DNA from: Uloborus plumipes | Lineage: Eukaryota; Arthropoda; Arachnida; Araneae; Uloboridae | Assembly: GCA_038373865.1 (NCBI GenBank) | Contig: JAXGGA010006580.1 | Coordinates: 1 to 64,000 of the forward strand | DNA: 64,000 bases | Direction: 5' to 3' | In this document: piece after piece, positions 33,516 through 45,029 of the stretch | Position numbering within the stretch: the first letter of the stretch is position 1 | Layout of the letters: the number at the start of each line of letters is the position of its first letter | Notes under the pieces: generated by a model | What the model was told of the DNA's origin: nothing | Seen by the model: only the letters and a program-made list of their open reading frames with translations | Databases searched by the model: none | Program-made: the position numbers and the translations under genes

Positions 33516-35301
33516 CAGGGGCGGCCCTAGCAGTTTTGCCGCCCCGGACAAAAATGCAAAATGCCGTCTCTCTTCATGATTAAAGCGTAAAAATAGAAAA
33601 AAAAAATGCTGATAAATACGAGCCACTAAAAAAAAGTTGTGAAATAAAAACAGCATGACGAAATAAAATCCGATATTCAGGGTAAGATTTGGACCGAACG
33701 GGATGCCACGCTGTTTTAGATATGGAACCCCTTTTGTAGTCCGGAAAACTTTATTGTAAGCAAAACTGGCCATTTTTGTCATCTAAGTGTATCTTTTTCG
33801 CTAATCTCATGTTTCTTTTTTTAATGCTCAAGCTGTCTTTTCTCTTTTTCTTTTTGTGGATGTGTGTTTTTCATAAACTTTGAAGTTGGATCAGCATGAA
33901 GAAAATGATGCAGTGACCACTTTAAATGGAATATAGAATATATTCAATTTCAGGGGGTTCGGGGGTTTCTCCCCAGAGAAAAAATTTGAAAAGATATCTA
34001 AGATTCTGCATTTTGAGGCCGTAAGAGGAGTAATTAAGACTAAAAATTTATCAGGAGAAAAATATGCAAACAAAAACTTTTTAAAAATTTTACCTTCTTT
34101 TGCAAAGACTAAAGAAAAACTAATTGTTAGTCACTTTCCAGACCCTCTTGTTCGTTGCATCAATTTGTTGTTCTCTTTCAATTATCAATAGTTCAGAGGG
34201 GTCAGTTGTGAAAAGTAGCTTCGATTCAAGATAATTTTTTTTTCTGAGGAGGAAAATATCTTAAAAAAATAATTTGGAAAGATTAAACAATGTTTGATCG
34301 TTCATAAAAATTGAAATTTCATTTAAAGTTCGGCTCTGTGATTGAGAAAATATTAATCACTAGCTAAGCCATTTTCGAATTTCCAAGAACCCTGAAAAAA
34401 AAAAAAAATCTACTAAAAAGCTTTTAAAAATCTGCAGAAAATTTAATCATGTTTGAAACAAGTTTCAAAAAAAAAAAAAAACTACAGAATATTCATAGAA
34501 AACTAAAAGAAAAAAAAAACATTTTGTGGATTTTTTGCGAATTATATTGAAGATAAAATGCAAATTTATTATTTTTTTTTTTTTCAGTCTTCTAAAATTG
34601 GTCAGAAATCTTTTAAAAAAAAATTCTTCACATTTTCTGCAGATTATTTTTAGCTATTAGGAAACCCTAAGGGGTTCCCAGAACCTATAGGTGTACTACC
34701 TCTGTGTTAGGTCAAGCGCATTTATATGTCGTGATTCCTATCAGTCAATATAATTTCCAAATATTTCATTACGGGGTACCTGATGGGAGGACACTGTGAC
34801 CCCCTAAAAACATTTCTTATTCGGCAAATCTTAAATGATGATTTGGATTCGGTACAATTTATAGCTTCATTTGGTGGGTTGAGAATTTTTCTCCTCCCAA
34901 AAAACTATGTTCGGGGCACCCCTTGTCTTCCATCAACAATTTCAAAAACTTTACATGCTTAAAAAAGCTGTCTACTGTAGTTAATTTGTTTTGTTTTTTA
35001 AATGTCTAAGTTATAATAAGAGATATATTATAGTTTCTAAAGACTTGTTTATTTTAGTAGGCAATGTTGCAATAGTCAAAATGTGTTGGAAGTGGATACA
35101 TTTCAATAACACACTTAAATATCGCTACATTCATACTTTTCAAGATTCCAAGCAACAAAAAGAAGGATGTTTGTTAAATAATTTTGTACATTTTCTTTTC
35201 TAAAACAAAAATTTATTTTAGATATTCGTACCAAAATGCCGCCCCTAAAATTTGGCGCCCCGGACAGGGGTCCGGAATGTCCGGCGCTAGGGCCGCCCCT
35301 G
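33516..35301. mobile_element. hAT superfamily element, non-autonomous, inserted in copia RT
   Basis: Perfect 8-bp duplication gtggaaaa (33508-33515 and 35302-35309) and matching 15-bp inverted ends CAGGGGCGGCCCTAG. Excising it with one duplication rejoins the copia RT from NRWVYSV to EKDVNNKV. Interior is AT-rich with several poly-A tracts and no transposase frame. Confidence 0.95.
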
Positions 35302-35350
35302 GTGGAAAAGGATGTAAATAATAAAGTTTCAAGATTCAAGGCTAGGCTAG

Positions 35351-36050
35351 TACTATATAAAAACGCTGAGCATGTTCTGCAACTGGTGTATATTCCTCTT
35401 TCTTTGCATAGAAATTCCCTGCTATTATTTTAGTTTGCGCAGTTGTATATGGTTCCTAAAAATGGTTCTTTTAGCATATCTCAAAAACTACTGGATATTT
35501 TGAGCACCCATTTTGGATTCTCCTTTGAAACCCCTTCTAGATTGTTTCTCCATCAAAATATTATATGTTTCCAGATCATCATTTTTTCAAATATTAATTT
35601 CCTAATTCATAAAAAATTCAAAATTTTATCTGAGAGAGAGTCAATGACGTTTTTATTGTTGGGTTGGTTCATACTTTGATATAAGAAAACAAAATTTGCC
35701 GTACCTATCGTGGTTTAGGTATTATATGTCCAAGTATCAAAAATATTTTTAACGACGATTTTTTCTCAGTACAATTATGAAGCAACGGCTGGAGCAAATT
35801 TAAAACAATTTGGTATACAAAGTTAAATGATGTTGCTGATAACAAATATGCGATAAAAAAGTGGGGTTTTCATAGAAAATTTTAAAGTGGATGCCGATTT
35901 TTATATGAAGACGACCTCTTAACAACACTTTACTAACATTAATTTGTAGAGCACATTATTCCTGAAAAAATAACATATTACACGTGTCTCTAGTGTTAAT
36001 AGTCTTTGAATACGAGCGAGTGTCTCGTTTTTTTTTTCTATGACTGTAGA
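35351..36050. repeat. Interspersed repeat family, also at 40590-41290 and 56990-57690
   Basis: Starts within ctgcaactggtgtatattcc, includes gcgcagttgtatatggttcc and aaatttaaaacaatttggta, and ends tattacacgtgtctctagtg...ttttctatgactgta. The same order is found at 40590 and 56990. The last 72 bases occur reversed at 63347-63418. A repeat terminus with tttctatgactgt recurs in other places (see findings). It abuts the truncated copia. Confidence 0.8.
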
Positions 36051-36731
36051 TAGGGTAAAAAACGCTACATCTCCGGCCTTTTCCATTTTTCGAAGAAAAG
36101 AAGATTGTATTGAATCATATATTTTTTGAAAAAACGATAAAAATTATCAAAGATGAACGACTTCCAAGCTGCAACTAGAAATATAGGTATCTATTGAACC
36201 CGTTAAATGCTACTTTTAAATTTTACCCTTACCACTTTTCGTGATCTCACTCAGCGTACCTTTTGACTTCCACCCCCCCCATACTTACTATGAAACATTC
36301 CTTCCATGGACTGCAATTTCGTGCTAAATAAGCAGTCATCAGCATGGAATAGAAATAAAGCAAGCTGGTGGTACATTGCACGTTTCTGCCGTAAGCGCTG
36401 GTTTACGGGCGGTTACTTACTGCTCTAAGTTAAATTTCGTCCGCCAATCTACAAAGTGGATAGGCGGAATTCCAGACGCTTAAAGTAAAAAGCTCAAGCA
36501 CAAGGTAGCCGATACTTATACGTAACTGAAATTTTTAAAAACTGGTAGTTAAAGTAAATGTGTCGTGAAATTCAAGAGTAAAAGACGTGTTTGATCTCCT
36601 GGTCCCCCTCCCATAAAAACATTCTTAAAATTATGGGGGAATGTGAAGCGAAATGAAATGTTTAAGGTCATTTACCTGCTTCAAAAGGAACAAATGGGAA
36701 ATTTGTTCTGAAAATTATTGTACATAAAGAA

Positions 36732-36842
36732 TGTCTAGTGGGCAGCGACGTCTGACCGCGATGCGGTGGCCCCGGGTTCGAGCCCCGGCTGGGGCATGGG
36801 CGTACTTTCTCTCTCTTCTGTCATTGTCCTTTCTGTGTGTGT
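36732..36842 (+). repeat. tRNA-derived SINE
   Basis: Contains a perfect T-arm (ccggg/cccgg) with B box ggttcgagccc at 36774-36784, an A-box-like gtgggcagcgacgtctg upstream, and a tail ending in gtgtgtgtg. The acceptor stem does not pair, so it is not a tRNA gene. Copy B lacks it (compare 49268-49310), showing insertion after or alongside the duplication. Confidence 0.7.
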
Positions 36843-37013
36843 GAAAATATTATTTTTCATCTTTGGCAGTTATTTTGTATCGACGTTTAACAGTAGTTTT
36901 CATCAAATAAATGCGGAAATAAACAAAAGAAAAATTGAATATATAGATACCTTCTTACAAAAAATGTAAAGAAAAATACAACGTTAAAGAAGTAAATACG
37001 CAGAAAAAGTGCG

Positions 37014-37308
37014 GGAACTACTTTGATATAAGCCCCAAATCGGAATTTTGGCGACTTTTTTTTCTCGCCAAGCAAAAAACCTGTTGCCACAAAAATTATT
37101 GCCACAAAACATCAAAAAATAAACTAAAAAAATGGTACAAATGCAAGAAAATACTAAATTTGGCAACAGCAAAAACCTAAATTAGCTGCAAAAAAACTAA
37201 ATTGGCAACACCAAAATAGGAAACAGCAACACTAAAGAGTCCGTAGGGAGTTCCAGATTTGGCGAGTAATTTTTTGGGGGGGGGGGGGGGGTATATCAAA
37301 GTTATACC
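37014..37308. mobile_element. Small inverted-repeat element, family 1, copy a
   Basis: Ends GGAACTACTTTGATATAAG and (reverse) GGTATAACTTTGATATACCC, flanked by aaaagtgcg (37005-37013) and aaaaggcg (37309-37316). Copy B has the empty site (around 49540, gcagaaaaatgcgttcc). It inserted in the loop of a hairpin formed by tacaacgttaaagaag and its complement. Confidence 0.78.
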
Positions 37309-37384
37309 AAAAGGCGTTCCTTGCAACGCTGAAACACGTGTCTGCAGTATCCCTACGTATTTGTGCTTCTTTAACGTTGTATTT

Positions 37385-37620
37385 TTCTTCACAAAAGAAA
37401 AATTATTTATGAAAAATAAACGAATAAGTAAATAAATGAATAAAGGAATTAATTAATATGTGAGAAAAAATAAATGAGTGAATAAAATGGAGAATAAAAA
37501 AGAAAATGAGTCTATGAATGAGTAAATAAGTAAATATTTAAGAAAAAGAATGCAAATAAATTAATTAAGGAAAAAATACGTACGTGATTTAATCAATGAA
37601 TGAATAAGTAAACGAAATGA
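37385..37620. repeat. Degenerate AATA/AATG-type microsatellite
   Basis: Runs of aataaatgaataa-like tetramers with interruptions, also present in copy B at about 49640-49850. Confidence 0.75.
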
Positions 37621-37704
37621 TCTATTTCACTTTGCCCCATCCACTTCGCCCAGCGTGCACTTGACAAATTACATTGAACATTAAACATCAAAGAATGCCT
37701 AATC

Positions 37705-38060
37705 TATAGATATAAAAATGAATGTATGTATTTGTATGTTTGTTCCATATACAAGTCCACAGTTTTCGTCGTATTTTCTCAAACTTGGCACAGTTTGGTA
37801 CCTTGATGCACTAGAATTCACACAGGCGGGGTTTTGAAATTAAAAAAAAATCCAAAAAGCTCAAAATTCAATTTTTTTGTCTTAAAATGGCCATTTTCTT
37901 TCAATTTTGAATAGATAGAGATAAACCTTTAAAGCATACAAATTCATGAAATTTAACACATTTAAATATGAGTGTTTCCATCACAGAGTACGATTAACAA
38001 TGAATTTTCAATTAAGGTTCACAACACCGGGCATATAGCTTATCTATATATATAAAAATG
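37705..38060 (+). mobile_element. Helitron-like 5' termini in tandem
   Basis: TCTATAGATATAAAAATGAA at 37702-37721 and tctatatatataaaaatgga at 38042 both look like arthropod Helitron 5' ends (TC start after an A/T-rich site). Just before the second is accgggcatatagctt, reminiscent of a Helitron 3' end. The same pair is in copy B (about 49930 and 50289). Full elements are not defined. Confidence 0.5.
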
Positions 38061-38199
38061 GATGTATGCATATATATTTGTTTCTTCCTTCTACAAATCG
38101 ACAGTTTCGTCGAATTTTCGCTGAATCATCATCTGAAACCATGCACGAACTGTTCTCGGCGGAGCAACTGTACTAGGAGAGGCAATCTCCCTCACTAGT

Positions 38200-38763
38200 C
38201 CCTACCCAGCCAGTGGCTTGCCGCCAAGTGGGCCTCACCCCGAGGCCTATGGCCTTCTTGCTTCTAGCGACTCTCTCGACCATTGTCAGCAAGAAAAGGC
38301 TTGCTGGTTAAGCGGTCCTCGAGACCCCTACTATGTTAGGATTGGCCCTAGCACTAGGTCTCCCCTTGCCCACTTTCCGGCGCGAAGTGTGTACGAGGGG
38401 CAGGTCCCTCGCTCTGCTATTTCCCACACTCTGCCATTTCCAATTTCTTGTAAATTTGTTTTTACATTTAACCCAGTCCTTCCATTTGCTTGATGTCAGC
38501 TCAATCATGTTCTCTCTCGCACCCAAACAGCGAAAAAGAGCTTCGCCCCGGCGCAAATTCTTATCATGATGTGTATCTGTAAAACATTTAATTGTAATGT
38601 CGATTATCTGAACATACGTCTGTATTGCCGTCGGACCGCTCTCGTAGACTGACGAACGTTGAAAATAAGTACTCGAACTTTCGATTATCAGCGAAATATG
38701 GTAGCACGGTGACCCGGAAAAGCGAAAGCAGCTGATATTCTGAAAAAGAAATAAAAACGACAC
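38200..38763 (-). other. Conserved GC-richer repeat segment with open frame, also at 52268-52750
   Basis: The minus strand encodes, in both copies, ENMIELTSSKWKDWVKCKNK followed by FTRNWKWQ, without a stop and with few changes. I do not recognise the domain. Next to it, tcgattatcagcgaaata resembles pogo-type termini, so it may be the edge of a Tigger-like element. The mariner element inserted in copy B lies just beyond this segment. Confidence 0.35.
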
Positions 38764-39815
38764 TAGTTAGCTATTAGTAATATTAGTTAGCTATTAAAGA
38801 CGTTTTTTACCTTTTACTCCTGTGCTTTGTACTTTATTTTCACCTTTGTAAACTATACCAATTAAGAGAGGACAGAAGGTGGGCAACAAAAAAAGTGCAT
38901 AGCTTCCTCTGGAAAATTCGGAAATAAAAAAATCATACACGGATTTTTTTGTCCTTTACTGCTCTTTTGTAATTATTTGGCCCAACAGCAAAACAACTGA
39001 ATTGTATAGGATTTTCATGCGGCGTACACATTTACCCCAACTTGTGGGGCAAATGTGTACTTCGGAGGTGGTTTTAAAAACATTGCAATACAACCATGAA
39101 AAAAATAGTTTTTAAAATTCTTTGGGTGATTCGTAATCTAGAGAAACGCCGCTAAAAGATGATGTAAAAAAAAAAATAAAATTCTGAATATCCCCCTCTC
39201 CACCAGAGACGGAAGAAGTTGAATTTCGTCAAAACAGGTACACAATTACCCCACTTCACCCTACAGTCATAGAAAAAAAAACGAAACACAATGAATTATT
39301 CGGCTGCTGTACTTGCTAAGAGCAAAAGAAAGGTGTCTTCTGACATGGATTAAAGTCTTCTTTAAAACTATGTGAATTGAATGTTGGTAAGGGGCCATAT
39401 ACAAAGTGAAATGAGCACAAAGTCTGAGTTTTCAAAAAGGAACCACTACATTTGGTTACAAATTCGATGCGGAGAGTCAAAAGCAAGCAGGGTACCAAAC
39501 GGCATTACTTTAGGACGAGTAGAACAAAAGTTATGACCGATCAAAGATTTAGGGACCACCACCACATGTAAAATGCTACTTTCAAGGTCAAAGTTTACAA
39601 AGAGTAGACAAATTATATTTTTTGAAGAAATTAACTAAAACTAATCGCTTTTATACGTTTGCTTTTTGTAATTAATTAGAAATAGCAACCCCGTTTTATT
39701 ATAACAATGGATTTCATATTTAATCACATCAGCGTAAATTAAAATTTTTATGGTATTTGACAAACGAGTTTTGGCAACGTTAGAATTGTTATTTTTTTTT
39801 AATTTTAAAGAGATC

Positions 39816-40107
39816 GGAACAACTTTAAGATATCCCGCCCCCCCCCCCCCCCGAATCGGTAATTTACCTACTTTTTTTCTCGCCAAGCAAAGTACCTGCT
39901 AACATATATGAAATCCAAAAATTGTTGCCACAAAATTCAAAAAATAGTACAAAATGCAAGAAAACACAAAATTTGGCAACAGGAAAAACCCAAAAGCTGA
40001 AGAAACCTAAATTGGCAAAATTAAAATAATAACAGAAACCCTAAAAAGTCCGTAGGGAGTGCCAGATTTGGCGCGTAATATTTGGGGGCGTATATCAAAG
40101 ATATACC
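39816..40107. mobile_element. Small inverted-repeat element, family 1, copy b
   Basis: Ends GGAACAACTTTAAGATATCC and (reverse) GGTATATCTTTGATATACGC, with a perfect 8-bp duplication aagagatc (39808-39815, 40108-40115). The orthologous insertion is in copy B at 55093, so it predates the duplication. Confidence 0.82.
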
Positions 40108-40468
40108 AAGAGATCGATCAAATTAAAGTTATTGTGGTATGATTTTATGGTGCGCATCGTTTAAATAAGGTTGTGATGATGATCTCTTGTCCAAATAAGG
40201 TTGTGTTTTTTAAAATAAATCACGGCTATTTTAAATGCGTAATTGCAACCAAGGGCATAAAAATGCTTTTCAAGTTTATCTAAACAAGTACTTTGAACTT
40301 TAAAAAAAAACACGACTTTACAAACCTCTTTTTTTTTTTTTTTTTTTTTTAACCTAGCTGGGCTCGGTCGCCAGGTACTTTGCAAAATTATCTGGAATGT
40401 TTAGTTGACTAGTGCATATAATAACGTGTACACACCTTCGTCATAGGTTGCTGATAGATAGTTCTGGC

Positions 40469-40519
40469 CAGTGGTGTACATAACGCTCCGAAACCCCCAC
40501 GGAGCGGGGTGGGGGGGGG
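40469..40519. mobile_element. Truncated hAT MITE (intact counterpart at 56279)
   Basis: CAGTGGTGTACATAACGCTC follows gttctggc as in copy B, but the element breaks off in the G-run at about 40519 and is joined directly to tatgaaagcagacttcttat. Copy B keeps the right half and about 440 bp more, so copy A suffered a deletion. Confidence 0.8.
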
Positions 40520-42054
40520 ATATGAAAGCAGACTTCTTATTGCTGGATAAATAATTGAATTGTCTACCAGTTTTAAATGTATTCAGCCGTTTTGCAACTG
40601 GTGGATAAGCTATTCTTCTTTCGTTACATAGATATTCACTGCTGTTGTTTCAGTTTGCACAATTGTATATGGTCCCTAAATTGAACGAAAAATGAATCTT
40701 TTAGCATATCTGGAAAACTACAGGATATTTTGAGCTCCCGTTTTGGATTCTTCTTTGAAATCACTTCTAGATTGTTTCTCCACCAAAATATTATATGGTT
40801 CCAGATCCTCATTTTTTCAAATAATAGTTTCATAATTCATAAAAAATTCAAAATTTCATCTGAGAGGAAGTCAATGACATTTTTACTGTTGTGTTGGTTC
40901 ATACTTTGATATAGAAAAACAATATTTGCCGTACCCAAAGAGGTTTAGGTGTTATATGCACAAGTATCAAAAATATTTTTCACATTACGGGGTGTTTTTT
41001 TTTTTTTTACGGTTCAATTGTGAACCAACGGTTGGAGCAAATTTAAAACAATTTGGTTTACGAAGTGAAATAATGATGCTGATCACAAAAATGTGATGAA
41101 AAAGGGGGGTTTTCAAAGGAAATTTTAAAGTTGATGCCGATTTATATCTGAAGACGACCCCTTAACAACAATTTACCAACAGAATTTTGTAGAGCACATT
41201 ATTCCTGAAAAAAATAACAGATTACACATGTGTCTAGTGTTCATGGTCTTCGAATACGAACCAGTGTTTCCTTTTTTTCATGACTGTACCTGCAGTCTAG
41301 CTCAAACTGAGATTTTACTCCATAAAGTTTTGCGCCACCGTGTATTTGAATCCGATGAAACTTCTTCAGAAATTTTTTTAAAATATTTCACGTTTTCGAA
41401 TGACCATATATTTTATATTTAGGTAACATTCGCCACAAAGAGCCACCTGGAGGCGATGACTCAATTTTGTTAAAAAGTGCAGATACGACTTTTGTTTGTG
41501 TATTATTTGACATTTTTCATCATTTTTGGTAGACATTCTTCTTAACAAGCTAATTTAATAGCTTTTATTCTGATGAATATAGTTTTTTTTTCGCTTGGCA
41601 TCAATTTCATATATCAATACTGATAAAGTGAATAGGGAGAATATAATTTTCAAAAAATAATGTCATTCGTTCCTAAACTGTTTAGAGAAGTTGGATGAAT
41701 ATTTTCATCAGTTGAGGTTACTTTAATCTTTATTTAAATGATTAATATTGCTTCCTTTATTTATTTCTTCCTATTTTCAACGATTTTTTTAACCGACTTC
41801 AACAAAGGAGGAGGTTATCAATTCAAAGCGTATACTTTTTTTTTGTTTGTTCGCACATAACATCCGATCAACTGAACCGATTTGGACGATTTTTTTTAAT
41901 CGATAGGAGATAGTGTAACTTAGGTACCATGTACTCATATGACGATATTTGTTCACTAGAAAAAAAGTTATTATGGAAAACAGTAAATTTCATGTCATTG
42001 CCCCATTAAATGATTAAATTTTCAATCCATTGTTGCACAAATTTTTTGCCTCGC

Positions 42055-42480
42055 GAATCGACTTCAGTTGGAAATTGCTCTAAAAAGTAAAAAATAATAT
42101 TTTTTCTTTGAACACCATCGAAACTACTTTTAAGCATAAGTTTTGAAGTCTGCGCAAAAACGATAGGTCAAATGTTATTTAACCATATTTTGCCAACATT
42201 TTTCAGAGAAGCCATTGAAAATTAAAAACAGAATATTTGTACCATTACACGAATGTGTGGTAATGAATGAAATGTATGCGAATGCTTTTAAAGAACCTGG
42301 ATCCATTAAAATGTATATAGTTGAATTATAGTTGCGTATGATTCTATACATTGTTTTTGCGCCGACTTCAAAACTTATGTTTAAAAGTAGTTTCGATGGT
42401 GTTCAAAGAAAACAAATTATTTTTTACTTTTTAGAGCAATTTCCAACTGAAGTCGATTCTATTTTTTTCCAAAATTATTT
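42055..42480. mobile_element. Foldback element, left end deleted (counterpart at 60063)
   Basis: Left arm gaatcgacttcagttggaaa and right arm tttccaactgaagtcgattc are reverse complements and continue through gctctaaaaagtaaaaaata and caccatcgaaactactttta. The left end lacks the outer about 28 bp of inverted repeat that copy B retains. Confidence 0.8.
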
Positions 42481-44221
42481 TATTTCATGTGTCGTAAGTC
42501 TTACAAATGCGAAGTCTATTTTATATGGATGTGCAATATATTTATTTATAGTACTACAACAGAAAAAAAAGTTTATTGCTTATTTTGGAACAATTTTATT
42601 GGTACTAACTCACTAATAACTGTTGGGAATTTAAATTTATTATATTTATACATTACTGAATTTAAGAATCATACTCCTCAACCCTTTTATAAATATTATT
42701 TATTCATCCGTTCATACTAGATGGAACAAAAAATAATGCAATTTATTAAAATTGCCGTATAATTTTAATGATCATGTATGGCAATGACAAATTTAGAAGT
42801 CTTTAATGTTTTTTGTTGTTACTACTTATAAGGAATAAATGAATACGAAGAGAATCTGTCGTCATTATAAACTGCTTCGATTTTGACGTCATTCATTCGT
42901 TGTTTGCAGAAAAATGTGCAAGTGCGAAGGTGGGAACATTGCATTTTCTTATTCAGGACAGTTATATGCTGGTAAATACAAAAATTCACGTAGTTTCAAG
43001 ATATGGTAAACGACTTGACACGGAACAGGTTTCACCTCGCGGTCTATTTGAGCAAGGCTTTGAATGAACGCAAGCAGCAGACAATTCTCTCTCTAAAGAA
43101 ATGTTAAAAACAACGAGCTAGACGTAATTTCGACGTCATGGTAGGAATATGAAAAATGAAAGGAGCAGCAAAATCGGTCTAGTGAGGATGAATTCCAATC
43201 TGCAATTGCTCAAAATAATAGTGAAAATTAAAAATAAATAATTATAATAAAAATAAATCGTAATATAATTCAACCGCGACGAGATGGCCGGTGTCAATCA
43301 AATGAGAAAACGAGTCCATTCCTTAAAATAGATATTAAAATAGGTAGAATTTCTACCCATTCAAATTCCCCCATCAATTTTCGTGTGAGTATCACCCCTT
43401 CCTAAAAATGGACAATCCTGAAAAAAGGAGGAGTTATAGGCCATCTCTGCGAAGTTGAATTATAATAGCAATTAAAATAGGAATGCTTTGTGTTGATCTA
43501 TTATACAATACGATTAGAGTGACTCCTTTTACTATTAGTTCTTAAAAAAAAAAAAAAAAAGAGATAGGTTTTAAATTTTACTCGTTGAACTGGAATTCTA
43601 AGTATTCTTTTTTTAGTAAGCGTAGTAATACTTAATCCAGCATACTAAAACATGAGTTTAGCACGGGGCGTATCATAATAATGTAATCCGAAGCGTGGGG
43701 GGAGGGAATAGTGAAGAAATGACAGTATTGGAAATGAACTGCGTCTTCTGTTACCAAAAAATAGTAAACACTGTCTATAAACCTCGTTAAAATGACCTCC
43801 GAGGGAGCTTCAAGATCATTTTGTCTTCACCGGAGTTGGTCTTATCCGATGAAAAATAGACAGCAACCAGGACAGGGATCGGAAATGCAGTTCATCTTTG
43901 CAGTAGTAGTTCATTTTAAGTGGGTTCGAATTTCCGAGGTTCGATTGTAAAAAGTTGAAGCACCGCTTCCAGTAAGCAGAGAAGTTTCTTCAGAGGAATC
44001 AACAGCATACACAAAAGAGTATTTGTGATTTGGTGACTCGTAATCACTTAAATTCAAAGCTTTATAAAGAGTTTCCTACATATATGGAGGTGAATAAGTC
44101 GTTTTACGTGTAAGTATTAGAACATGTTTGTGTGAAAACGCGAATATATTTGGGTGATTTTCTCAACACGTTAACTTTTGCCAATGCCAAGTAGGAAAAA
44201 TTCAACTTGTAATTAATTACT

Positions 44222-44430
44222 AGCTGCGTAGCCCGGCGTTGCACGGGCTGTAATGTAGTGAAAGCAGTTTGAGAAAACTACTCGCCACCAAGGCGGCTCG
44301 CCTTTAAAGAAATGAGGAAAGTTTAAACAGTTTACTCGCCGTCAAGGCGGCTCGCCTTTACAGTAGCGAGGAAAGTTTCAATTCACTACTCGCCGCCAAG
44401 GCGGCTCGCCTTTAAAGTACCAAGGAAAAG
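44222..44430 (-). mobile_element. Helitron 3' end with three GC-rich tandem units
   Basis: The minus strand ends GCAACGCCGGGCTACGCAGC TAG followed by T, a Helitron 3' terminus. Directly inside are three units of about 55-60 bp beginning actcgccrycaaggcggctc near 44280, 44337 and 44391. The 5' end of this Helitron was not found. Confidence 0.6.
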
Positions 44431-44857
44431 TTTAATAAACTACTGAAGCTTTCCTGCATCAAAGAATCAATCGAATTATTTGCACATGCTTCCTCAAAAA
44501 TAAAGACGATGTCAAGTAGCGCATACTTAGCACTCTCCCTAAATAACAAATAAAATTCCTTTCCAAAAACAATTATTTCCAAACCGCTTTCTTCCTGTAA
44601 AATTAATTGCAAAATTCTAAACGAAAAATGTCTTTTAATATTTGGATCGCAGCCAGAAAAAGTTCCTTCTAAAAACAGCAATTGCAATTTTATTTAAAAA
44701 CACATTTTCAAAATGGTACCAGAGAAAAAATATGTCATTAATAATTAGAATAAAAACAATTGTTAGAACTTTGTTATAACACGTATTCAAAATGACAATG
44801 TAAAAAAATAGCACTCTTTCATTTTAAAAAGTTCAATTTAATTAACGTTTTAATTTA

Positions 44858-45025
44858 GGGCCGAATTCAAGTGAAACACCATTGCAATCGCTTCGAGGCG
44901 ATCGCATATTGCAACCGCTACTGTAAGTCGAATTCAAGTGAATTCGTTTCACTTGAATCCAAATTTTGGAATTTGCGATTGCATTGGTGAGTTGCGATCG
45001 TCCGTGTTTCACTTGAATTCCTGCC
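44858..45025. mobile_element. Foldback MITE, family 2, copy a
   Basis: Ends GGGCCGAATTCAAGTGAAAC and (reverse) GGCAGGAATTCAAGTGAAAC, with a second internal pair (gaattcaagtgaattcgttt). It is rich in gcgatcgcaa-like motifs. Flanked by TTTA on each side. A related copy in the opposite orientation is at 58466-58663. Confidence 0.8.
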
Positions 45026-45029
45026 TTTA

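Larger units (their letters stand above)
29001..35350 (+). mobile_element. Ty1/copia LTR retrotransposon, decayed, interrupted by three insertions
   Basis: Order gag, zinc knuckle, protease, integrase, linker with MBD-like domain, start of RVT_2 reverse transcriptase; the order with integrase before RT is diagnostic of copia. Both LTRs, most of RT and RNase H are missing: the 5' side abuts hAT-like sequence at 28994 and the 3' side stops inside RT at about 35350. Frameshifts near 29310, 29560, 30165, 31020 and 33340 and stops near 30537 and 33239 disable it. Removing the solo LTR, the TA-flanked element and the hAT element restores continuous homology at each point. Confidence 0.9.

Noticed and set aside
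36732..36842. A genuine tRNA gene at the perfect T-arm
   Set aside because: The acceptor stem has no 5' partner, and copy B lacks the whole block; with a GT-rich tail it fits a tRNA-derived SINE.
37385..37620. CRISPR-like spaced repeats
   Set aside because: It is a degenerate AATA/AATG microsatellite in a eukaryotic genome, without regular spacers.
39036..39070. A regulatory hairpin at tttaccccaacttgtggggc
   Set aside because: It is present in both duplication copies inside repeat sequence and looks like an internal terminal-type motif; no gene is nearby.
42332..42720. Open frames conserved between copies A and B (also 60368-60625)
   Set aside because: They lie in a foldback element duplicated as DNA; the B frame is shortened, and conservation is explained by the duplication.
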